From the NCBI GenBank assembly GCA_022606135.1, contig JABYQN010000003.1, positions 1,488,001 through 1,552,000 of the forward strand: DNA of 64,000 bases, given 5' to 3'. Position 1 is the stretch's first letter; each line of letters opens with the position of its first letter. The DNA is from Fomes fomentarius. Lineage: Eukaryota; Basidiomycota; Agaricomycetes; Polyporales; Polyporaceae. A model generated the notes under the pieces. That model was given only the letters and a program-made list of their open reading frames with translations, did no database searches and was not told the origin of the DNA. The position numbers and the translations under genes were made by a program. Below, piece by piece: positions 56,273 through 64,000 of this stretch.

Positions 56273-57505
56273 CTACTCCACGAGCTTGTCCGCGACATTC
56301 AGGAGCTGATCAAGCGTGATGAACTGGACCCACGATTCAAGGTCCTTCGCCTCGGTCTGCCATATGAATCGCGTATCCCGAGTCCTCCTGAAGAACGCGA
56401 CCGCGCACTGGTACTTTTGACGGACATGTCCCTCGCTGTCCGGGATAGGGAATCCAAGTTCGGACGACCATACACGGAACTCCCATCCGCTCAAAGGGCG
56501 CCCATCCCCACTCGCGGTCTTCTCGGGGATATTGAATTCGAGTCTAGACCAGTCGAAACCCATAGGCTGACCGATTGCCTTGATGTATGCTTGTTTGAGC
56601 GCGAGAATGACGCACAGGCGACGCATGACGACCTCTTCTCCCAGCTCCGGGGCGATAAAGCTTTGCTCTAGCGGTGTCAACTGCGCAATATGGTCGGTCA
56701 GCCAGTGGATGCAAGTGGGTAGACATGAGACGCACCTTGTGGTATAGAGAGATGGCAAAATCATTGGCACTCATGTTTGGTGGCGAGACAATCTCTTTAA
56801 TGCCAACGCCGATGTTCACGACGTCCTCTCGGCGGCCTTGTGTCATAGCCATCCCCACGAGATTGTGGTCGTATGAAGTGTGATAACCGATCATAGATCT
56901 TGCACGACTTGCGGCAGCAACAGGGTTGTCATTTTCGACATGGTGGATCTACACGAGTAGAAGCAGACACGGCCAGACGGGTTCAAATGGATCCTGAACA
57001 CATTATGCAAGGGAGAAGATTTACGCGCCTGTTCTATGTAATGTTTCCCGACTGGTGTGATATTGTCGCGCCACCTTGAACGAGGGACTCGACGGTGACG
57101 CATCATGAGCAGCGGGAGGAGGAACGCTACCATTTGCCCTGTATGTCAAACAGCAATTAGTGTCTCAGCTGAGGTGGCTCGAGCTTCACCCTGTCTCGAT
57201 CCTCGACCCATAGAGGTATGCCACCGGTACACAGATACGAATGAATACTCACGCATTGTCTCAGGTTCGTTGGGCGCATTGCGCACCGGGGCGTGTGGCA
57301 CGCACTCGCGGAGGACAGTGTAACATTTCGTGTACTCCTGCGGCGCGCAACGAGACTCGTAAGCTTCTCGCGCGGATCCAAACGACAGCCGTATGCGCTC
57401 ACTTCTGAAGTCATCTCGCGGTTCGTAAAGAGCATCCATACTAGAATTGGGCAGTCCATCGGCGTGCATGAAACTAGATGGGCGCGATGAGCACTTGCTT
57501 GTCAC
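56273..57505 (-). CDS. 4'-phosphopantetheinyl-transferase-like protein with altered metal site
   Basis: Model of four exons: 57505-57253, 57138-57029, 56948-56736, 56680-56273, giving 327 residues. Family features: GKHYIE near residue 115-120, a TSYDHNLVGMAMT stretch, VNIGVGIKEI (166-174), LTPLEQ, and LALKQAYIKAIGQPMGFDWSRLEF (218-241). This order fits Sfp/AASDHPPT-type PPTases that load phosphopantetheine onto acyl carrier and aminoadipate reductase proteins. Two key positions are changed: the Asp of the usual GVD/GID motif is Gly170, and the Glu of the usual W-x2-KE-x3-K motif is Gln222. The first exon is uncertain (starts at 57505, 57469 or 57442 are open). The second intron would need a GC donor. 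Confidence 0.68.
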
Positions 57506-58261
57506 GGCCGAGTCCAGCGGGTCAAAGGTTGGTTTCGGCGTTGGAATCAGCGGGGGCTCAGGGCAAGAGGTTCAGACGCTAGTGGATGCCAGATCAAGGC
57601 GAAACAAGGACATTTATATGGATAGCTGGCGGTAAGAAGTTGTGCTGGGAGAGAGCTGGACATTGCAGGACACGTTGTGGCGATTGCCGCGCAAGAAAAT
57701 CCAACCTGGTTCATCCGCCAACCCAAGCGCCCATATGTTTCCCTACAAAAGGATCTCGCGTATTGTGGACAATACCCCCGTTTTCCCCGTCGCCACCGTC
57801 GTTTGGACCCGCTGCAACCAAGCTGCAACACGGCCTGAATAGGTTGGTCGGAGTCGTGCCATTGCTTGATTTATCCATCTGTTTTTCCATGAACAGAGGC
57901 ATGACGCGCCCATACCACTCGGCCCATGATCTTGGTAAGGTATGGTCATTTGATATCCGGATATCCTATTGTTGTTGATTATTGTCGATGTCGATTCGGT
58001 TCCCGGGTAACTTAGAACTACACATTAGTGACGTCCATACCTCGTGGATTCAACATCCAGCAGTCGGGATGAAGAGACACACAGTGTCACTAGGTATCTA
58101 TGATATTAGGCTGAGTATAGACAGTAGCTGTGCGGTCCTCGGACCACTGCGGACCTAGCTCCACGATGGAATATGTATGGCACAACGCGCACCGTGTTCA
58201 CAACTAAGACTTCCCACCCCCACAACGACACAATCAGAGCTTCACAACCACCTATGCACAA
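57506..58261. other. Spacer between the PPTase-like gene and KEI1
   Basis: 756 bases; no supported gene. Contains the presumed promoter of the PPTase-like gene. Confidence 0.5.
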
Positions 58262-59484
58262 TTATTCTCTGCTCCTGCTTGCTCTCCTGCTGTGTGAGGA
58301 GGACGACGGCCCAGAGCTGTTCATCAAGGGCACCCTGTCCTCCGGTTTCCCATCCCTGCCCCCAGCCGCCCCTGCAGCCTCGATATCCTCGTCGAAGAGA
58401 ATTTCTCCACCACCCTCTGCGCCTGCACCACCATTTGCGCTGACACTGATGCTGAGGTTGGACTTTCCAGGCTTTCCACGTCGTGATCGGCCCGGCGCGC
58501 TCACAAAGTCTGTGAAACTTGAAAGGGAAGATGTTGGCGTGTGTCCGCTCCGACCGTTGCCGTTTGCTGAGGGTGGAGCCTGCGACGTCGGTGTGCGAAC
58601 AGGGAGGCGATAGAACTCTTCGACATCGTCGTCGTCTTCATCGGGAAGGGCAGATGTAGAGTACGCAGAGCCGTTGGCATTTCCATTAGCGGTATATACT
58701 CGTGTGTGCGCGAGCGAGCGGTAGGAACCCTTGCGCAAATGGATGGCGTAGGAGTATAAGAGGGCTGCAAAGTAGATCTGGGTCGCACGCCACGATGTGG
58801 ATTAGGGGACGAAGTAACCCGAGCGTAGTGTACTCACTTTTGCTATCCATCCGATGACCAACACTGCGGTGGCGGCACCTTTCTCCGTATTCCAGATGAT
58901 CATGGCGGCTTCCATGCGTTCCTCGGGAGACATGTCGTGGCCTGGTCCGCTTTCCATCACCTCCTTCTGTGCTGCAGAGTTGGCCTGTCGACGTCCATCA
59001 TGGGGCGTATAGACCCACCACACGACTGCGAAGAACACGAGCCATGCGGTAGAAAGGATGTGGTCGGCAAAGAATAGATGGGCAAAGTAGAGGGTCTGCT
59101 TGGGATCCTCCTACAGAGAGCAACACCAACATCGATATTGAAGAACGTGTACTACAGACCGACATAACACGACGTACCTGGATGATGGACTTGAGACCCC
59201 ATATGAGCGCAACAAGACCGACTACTGAGTAGATGTAGAGGCTCAGCTGCGCGAGAGAGCCGCCTGCGCCAGTGAGAACAGCGATCAGACCATACACGCC
59301 GGCGACTTTGTTGAGGAGCTGAGTCGTCCAGAATGTCAGTTCTTGAGAGTATGTTCAACAACCCACACTCGAGACGACTCACAGCAAAGAGGAGGGCGAT
59401 GGTGACGCCTGTCTTGATGTCGAGAAAGCCGAGGAAGGAGCTGAGGGGACGAAGCCTCCACTCCGGACGAAGTGTGAGTCTCAT
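58262..59484 (-). CDS. KEI1: Kei1, inositol phosphorylceramide synthase regulatory subunit
   Basis: Four exons, 59484-59383, 59318-59178, 59110-58838 and 58777-58262, giving 343 residues; all introns are in phase 0. The family start FLGFLDIKTGVTIALLFALLNKVAGVYGL is followed by other hydrophobic helices (LYIYSVVGLVALIWGL, STAWLVFFAVVWWVY and TAVLVIGWIAKIYFAALLYSYA). It ends in a long polar tail with acidic and Ser-rich parts. Kei1 is the Golgi partner of Aur1 in IPC synthase, which transfers inositol phosphate to ceramide. The tail is longer than yeast Kei1. It diverges from eIF4E2 with 359 bases between. Confidence 0.92.
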
Positions 59485-59843
59485 CTGGAACGACGGAATT
59501 CACCGCGTTGTTGCAGACATGCAATGCGGGCTGAAGGAGAAGACAAAGAGACGGGCAGAGGTCGGAAAAGAGGAGGAGACGGTCAACAGTCAGACAGAGA
59601 GACTCTGCGGGCCGCGTTGATGGCCTTTGCCGCGCGGGGCGCGCGAGATTTGCTGCAGACCAACGACAACCATCTTACACCCATCCCGCCCTCGTCCCCG
59701 CTGCCCTCAGCCCCGCCAACGACGACCAGGCCACCCGTACGCGCACCTTTTTATTTGCTATTGTACCCTCTTCACGTCGACCCCAAACTCCCGGCTTAAT
59801 CGCACGAGCGGTCGCTCTTGAGTCTCCCAAAGTTCTCTCGCCC
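59485..59843. promoter_or_regulatory. Divergent promoter region KEI1 / eIF4E2
   Basis: 359 bases between divergent starts. The eIF4E2 side carries a cttttta/tttgctattg stretch near 59750. No other structure seen. Confidence 0.5.
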
Positions 59844-60974
59844 ATGGCCGGCTACTTCTCGAACCACTCCCAGTCCCGCTTCCTTGCCAACTCCAACGGA
59901 AATTCGACAACGACGACAGCGACCACCCAAAGCCCCGCGTCGGCCAATCTCCCGGGCGCGGCACGTCCGCGCGTGCCATCCTCCAAGCACTTCTCAACCT
60001 TTGTCTCGACCGCGTCTGGGGACGAGAAGGCGCAGGGAAAAGACAAAGCAAGTGGGAACAGCTCCTCCAACGGCACCCTCTCCGTGCACCCTCTTCGAAA
60101 TACGTATGTTCGTATGCTGCAGTGCGCACCCGTGTTCGGGTACTGACACTCTTGCGCCTCGCTTCCATGTAATCTCTTCTGCCATGTCGTAATGCAGTTG
60201 GGTATTCTGGTTCCGCCAGCAGCGCGCCCCGGGCAACAAAATCACAAACTATGAAGAGGGCATCAAGAAGATTTCTGCGTTCAGCTCCGTTCGTGCCTTC
60301 ACCTTCCATTGTCCTGCTGACATTAATCTAACATGCATTTCGCAGGTGGAATCGTTCTGGTCCCTCTGGACGCACGTCCATCCTCCATCCTCCCTTCTCC
60401 CCACCACCGACTATCTCCTCTTTCACTCAGGCGTGCGCCGGCCCGTTTGGGAGGATCCACTGAACTTGTCAGGCGGCAAGTGGATCATCCGCCTCCGCAA
60501 AGGCGTCGCGGACCGCCTTTGGGAAGACCTCGTCCTCGGTGTTATTGGGGACCAGTTTGACGGCGTCGCGGACCTCGCAGACACCGACGGCGCGTCGTCG
60601 GAGCCGCACTCGGAGGGCGTGCCTCCAGGTGAATGGCCTGAAATCTGCGGCTGCACCATTAGCGTGAGGCAGAATGAGGATATCATCTCTCTGTGGAACC
60701 GTCACGACTCGAACGCAAAGTCGAAGGAGAAGATCAAGTGCGTACTATCAAGTTTTGTTATCTACGACCTTGACTCACCGTCGTGCGCCACAGGGAGACG
60801 ATTCGTCGAGTCTTGAACCTTCCTTCGACGACCATCATGGAATACAAATCTAATAACGGTAGGTCCATTGCTGCGTACAGTGCAACGATGCTTAACTTAC
60901 TCGCCAATGCAGACTCGATGCAGGACAAGTCCAGCTTCCGTGTCAACACCACTGACCGTACACCTCTGTCATGA
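59844..60974 (+). CDS. eIF4E2/4E-HP-like cap-binding protein
   Basis: Five exons: 59844-60103, 60198-60288, 60346-60737, 60794-60858, 60913-60974, giving 289 residues. The N-terminal 85 residues are Ser/Thr/Asn-rich and disordered. The eIF4E fold follows: WVFWFRQQRAPG, YEEGIKKISAFSSVESFWSLW, HPPSSLLPTTDYLLFHSGVRRPVWEDPLNLSGGKWIIRL, WEDLVLGVIGDQF, CGCTISVRQNEDIISLW and RRVLNLP. This matches the eIF4E family, closest to class II (4E-HP), since the first cap-stacking position is YEEGIKK/W-less as in 4E-HP. It binds m7G caps and can repress or redirect translation. Canonical eIF4E would be the alternative. Confidence 0.9.
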
Positions 60975-61794
60975 CTCGACGTGCGGCCTACCCAATCACA
61001 CGATCTCATCTGCTATTGCTTCGCCCTTTTCCCGAACGCCCGCAATGCCTCGCTTGCGCTCTGGCCAGCGCGACTGTCTACCTGCAACGCGACATCTTCT
61101 GTAGCTCTATCCTCTCTATTCCCTGAACGTTGGCAATACATGCTGATTGGGTTTGGTCCCGCTGTGTTGTACTCTTTTCGTGTTTGCGGAGTGACATATC
61201 CACTGAGGGAACTCGACGAAGCATCGGTGAGTAATCGTTTCCATCAGTATTTGACATCCTGTAGAAGTCCGGTAGCAAAAGTCTTTGTGGATACCGTCCA
61301 AATAGCGTAACGAAGTAAGTCCTAATCTTAGACCGGCATCGATCTCACCTCTGAGTTGAAGGCATCCGGGACAGTCGAAGCTGGCACTTGCCTTGATCTT
61401 CGGCTAACCAGCATATCTGGACGACAAGACGGACAGAGTTTTGCCACGTTAGCCAGAAGTGGCGCGCCCGAGTTGGTAGCATTCTCGCAGCACCTGAGCA
61501 AAGGATAGAAACTGGTTAGAGAATGTCAACGTGCGGCTCCAAAGGCCACCATCACGTAGGGAGCGCAAGGGCCGGGGAAATGCTAGACTCCGATAAACGA
61601 ACAATGGGTAGCCAACAGAGGTTCGCTTTAAAGTGCAAAGGCGCTTGCGCGCTTCGACCACCCCCAACCACAAATACGCCTCCATCCGCTACCACCAGCA
61701 CGACCCTCCCCGGTCGCACCGTCCCTGCCATACTTCTTCCCGTAGCGACACCCATTCCCATATCTCCCGACTCTCCTTTAAGAGTCATTGTACG
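60975..61794. other. Spacer upstream of the 61795 gene
   Basis: 820 bases. The ORF of the next gene is open upstream to 61633, but 61795 has two consecutive ATGs after a ctctccttta stretch. No other gene seen. Confidence 0.5.
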
Positions 61795-62748
61795 ATGATG
61801 TCTGATATGCCAACCACAGCTGCTTCTGCTTTCCCGTCCCTACCCACCGCCGAACTGCGCGACTTCTTCGACCGTCTGGCAGCAGGTGACTATCATGGGC
61901 TTGCACGAGAGCTGAAGATCTCGTACAGACCTGTGCCCCGCACTCACACTCGACCCGTATTCGAAGACATCCCTCCAGATGTCTCCCTCTCCGTCGAGAC
62001 ACACTCAGAGGACGACCAAGCGGTCGATCCAGATGCATCGATTGCCTCCATCGACTCCGTCGAATCCTTCAAGTTCAAGCCGACTGCCGAGGGCCTGCAG
62101 CGCGCCGTCTCGCTCCTGCGCGGAGACGACTCGAAGGGGCGGCTTGTGCCTCCAACCCCAGAAGAAGAAGAAGCGTTCCAGTTCACATTCCGGCTCATGA
62201 TACACAAGCTGTACTCGATCAAGGACTTTGCGAAGATGGTCGACGACGTCGTGCGCACTTCGCAGGAGCGCTTCCGGCCGCTCGACCCGGAGCTCATCGC
62301 AGGCCGCGGGCACCCGTCCCTCTCCTTCTCGTTCGATAACAGCTACACATTCGACGGGGACTCGTCTCATTCATTGCATTCGCCCACATCCCCGACCGAT
62401 ACGTCTTCGCTTGTAATGCCGTCTTCACCATCCTCATGGACGCTAGACCGCGACTCCCGACTGTATGACAGCGCAGACGATGCCGACGTACGCGCGGTGA
62501 AGAAGAGGATCGTCGGGCGGAAGCTGTCGGTCGTCGACAGCAGCATGGATGATGAAACCTCGGCATGGGTATACGATTCTGCGGTTGCGTCGGTGGAGTC
62601 ACCCTTGTCCTACTCATTCTTCGACGCCGCACCACCCTCGCCTGCCGTTGATTCGCCGTCGCGTGCTGGATATTCTAGCTGTGTGGATGATGGAGATTGT
62701 ACCTCCCGAAAGCGCCGGTTCTCCTTGCTCGCGGCAAGAGGTCTTTGA
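61795..62748 (+). CDS. Conserved-looking acidic/Ser-rich protein, unknown
   Basis: Single exon, 317 residues, from the tandem ATG at 61795. A folded N-terminal part is suggested by AELRDFFDRLAAGDYHGLARELKI and by FTFRLMIHKLYSIKDFAKMVDDVV further on. The rest is Ser/Asp/Pro-rich with a basic end (SRKRRFSLLAARGL). The KRRFSLL end could be a phosphorylation or nuclear signal, an inference only. No family recognised and no membrane segment seen. Confidence 0.7.
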   Translation: MMSDMPTTAASAFPSLPTAELRDFFDRLAAGDYHGLARELKISYRPVPRTHTRPVFEDIPPDVSLSVETHSEDDQAVDPDASIASIDSVESFKFKPTAEGLQRAVSLLRGDDSKGRLVPPTPEEEEAFQFTFRLMIHKLYSIKDFAKMVDDVVRTSQERFRPLDPELIAGRGHPSLSFSFDNSYTFDGDSSHSLHSPTSPTDTSSLVMPSSPSSWTLDRDSRLYDSADDADVRAVKKRIVGRKLSVVDSSMDDETSAWVYDSAVASVESPLSYSFFDAAPPSPAVDSPSRAGYSSCVDDGDCTSRKRRFSLLAARGL

Positions 62749-63170
62749 TCATTGGCCAGGTAAGCCTTATTGATCATTCGCTCACCGCGTACCCGACTTG
62801 AAAGAAACTATTCATGTCTATTCAGAAACGTTCGAATGCCGCTGGTTCACCCCGCGGGTTCACTCCGTCCACTTTGTGTCCATTCCGTCCCCCCTATGCA
62901 CGCGTCTTGATTCAAGGCAATCTATTCATCCCTCCCATCCTGTCTCACGACACTCCCATGTCCATCCATGAATGTACCATATTCCCCTTGTATCCTCCAC
63001 TTCGGTGTAGTACCAACCATCAATTGAACGCCCAGCGCCTGGGCTGTGGGGAGCAGCACACGTTGTGATTCTCACATATGAGCCGCTCTTCATCGCAGAC
63101 CTCTACTCACCAATATTGCCCACCAAGGATCTTGCCAACCCTGCCACCAATACTACCGAGACGGTTACTC
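62749..63170. other. Spacer left of the decayed deoxyribosyltransferase copy
   Basis: 422 bases without supported gene. It may include the former promoter and 5' coding end of the pseudogene. Confidence 0.4.
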
Positions 63171-63486
63171 AACCCGTCATTGCCGAAACCTACAAAGTCC
63201 CGAAAGACTGTCGACCCCATCAAGGGTCGTCGCCCTGTCTCCCTTGCCGGCTTCGTTGAGCCAGACATGGTCCACCGACACCTAGAGCATATTCCCATGA
63301 AGGTAATCGACCTGTGGAAAGACTACTGGGACAACAATTAGGCGAACAACAAGTCCGACGAACGTTTCGCTGCCCAAGTACGGGGAGAACTCGATGATCT
63401 CGAGCGCGCGGGCCTCATCGCTGTCCCGCCCCTGAACAGCGAGGATCTAAATTCCCTTCTCGAGCTCGGACTTGGCTTCTACTGAG
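63171..63486 (+). pseudogene. Decayed nucleoside 2-deoxyribosyltransferase-like gene
   Basis: Aligns by eye with the intact copy that starts at 63696. First block: AETYKVPKD matches AETYNAPTP. A frame change near 63220 leads to RRPVSLAGFVE, matching TRPSVFLAGSVE. Then a deletion of about 15 residues, MVHRHLEHIPMKVIDLWKDYWD matching MVRRLQHLPIAILDPWRDDWD, an in-frame TAG at 63339-63341, and after it ERFAAQVRGELDDLERAGLIAV matching KFAAQVQWELDNLERVDVIAL. The end LLELGLGFY* resembles the family C-terminus. With one shift, one deletion and one stop it cannot make the enzyme. Confidence 0.82.
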
Positions 63487-63598
63487 TTGTGGTTCGAAAC
63501 ACGCTGCATGCGGTAACACTTCACATCGATTGGACTTGAGACGCCATGGTAGACAACAGCACATTGTGGTTTGATGCTTCTCACGTTGTGTATACTAG

Positions 63599-63606
63599 TA
63601 TATATA
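63599..63606 (+). promoter_or_regulatory. TATA box of the intact deoxyribosyltransferase-like gene
   Basis: tatatata lies 90 bases before ATG 63696, suggesting that the right-hand copy has its own inducible-type promoter. Confidence 0.5.
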
Positions 63607-63695
63607 CCGCTCTTAGCTTCGGCGGTTGACCTTCTCAACTAATAGCACTCGTTCTGAGCAATCGCGCCGTATCGCACTACTCCCTTCAACTCACT

Positions 63696-64000
63696 ATGTC
63701 TGGCTTTCACTCGAACAACTTCCCACTCGTCCTCGCTGAAACTTATAACGCTCCAACGCCTGTTGAATACAAGGAAACCCGCCCCTCCGTGTTCCTTGCA
63801 GGCTCTGTCGAGAAAGGATGCAGAGAACGGTGGCATCTCGAGATGGTGCGACGCCTGCAGCATCTTCCCATCGCGATCCTCGACCCATGGAGAGACGACT
63901 GGGACAGCACCTGGTCCGAGCGCAAGTCGAACGCGAAGTTCGCTGCGCAAGTACAGTGGGAGCTCGATAATCTGGAGCGGGTCGATGTCATCGCGCTGTA
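63696..64000 (+). CDS. Nucleoside 2-deoxyribosyltransferase-like protein, N-terminal part (runs off right edge)
   Basis: 101 codons are open to the window end, no intron. SVFLAGSVEKG, then WHLEMVRRLQHLPIAILDPWRDDWDSTW, then FAAQVQWELDNLERVDVIALY, follow the nucleoside deoxyribosyltransferase-like family (Rossmann-type; common in fungi and bacteria). Family enzymes exchange or hydrolyse bases of deoxynucleosides; many fungal members are uncharacterised, so no substrate is claimed. A decayed second copy lies immediately upstream. Confidence 0.82.
   Translation, partial: MSGFHSNNFPLVLAETYNAPTPVEYKETRPSVFLAGSVEKGCRERWHLEMVRRLQHLPIAILDPWRDDWDSTWSERKSNAKFAAQVQWELDNLERVDVIAL

Noticed and set aside
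1..64000. tRNA, rRNA, CRISPR or intact transposon
   Set aside because: I looked for paired tRNA boxes, regularly spaced repeats, LTRs and transposase/RT motifs and found none convincing; a dedicated scan would be decisive.

Overview
The window is nuclear DNA of a filamentous basidiomycete, most likely an Agaricomycete. Genes are cut by many short GT-AG introns, mostly 48-65 nt. Spacing is tight and both strands are used. The gene set mixes fungal factors (Kei1, Kar9, Clr2, Erg4, Are2, YVC1-type TRP channel) with general eukaryotic ones (Cdc55, eIF4E2, TRAPPC12, RED, EMC5, Cox9). I found no rRNA, tRNA, CRISPR array or intact transposon. Gene models were assembled by hand from splice signals, reading-frame phase and remembered family conservation. 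Almost all complete models close in frame.

Layout. 1-868 (-): N-terminus of a probable Vps5-like sorting nexin. 1667-3355 (+): secreted, intronless tannase/feruloyl esterase. 3873-6059 (-): Mpe1, diverging from Erg4 at 6444-8179 (+). 8848-10480 (+): epoxide hydrolase. 10781-14578 (-): TRP/YVC1 channel with 22 tiny introns. 15085-16580 (+): F-box/LRR-like protein. 17096-17644 (+) and 23704-24315 (-): two related short proteins with a copia-gag-like N-terminus and a C-terminal membrane helix. Between them lie EMC5 (-), a DUF2015 protein (+) and sterol O-acyltransferase Are2 (-). 26405-27187 (+): DJ-1/PfpI protein. 27833-29487 (-): Hrt3/FBXO9. 29841-31393 (+): ER-membrane DnaJ. 31720-32068 (-): Cox9. 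32439-34202 (+): Cdc55. 35355-36236 (-): small Cys-rich protein. 38757-40468 (+): RED/IK. 41660-44652 (+): TRAPPC12. 44918-47516 (-): Kar9. 48280-51023 (-): Clr2. 51766-53064 (-): PQ-loop transporter. 53453-55118 (-): unknown. 56273-57505 (-): phosphopantetheinyl-transferase-like protein. 58262-59484 (-): Kei1. 59844-60974 (+): eIF4E2. 61795-62748 (+): unknown. 63171-63486: decayed copy of a nucleoside deoxyribosyltransferase-like gene, whose intact copy starts at 63696 and runs off the end.

How the genes relate. This is mostly a housekeeping neighbourhood, not a gene cluster. Several products meet at the endoplasmic reticulum and Golgi: Erg4 makes ergosterol, Are2 esterifies it, Kei1 supports inositol-phosphorylceramide synthesis, and EMC5 and the J-protein handle membrane proteins. 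TRAPPC12 and the sorting nexin act in traffic. Mpe1, RED, eIF4E2 and Clr2 act in RNA processing, translation and silencing.

Most worth following: the paired membrane-anchored gag-like genes, the PPTase-like protein lacking expected metal-binding residues, the micro-exon-rich TRP channel gene, and the decayed/intact deoxyribosyltransferase-like pair at the right edge.
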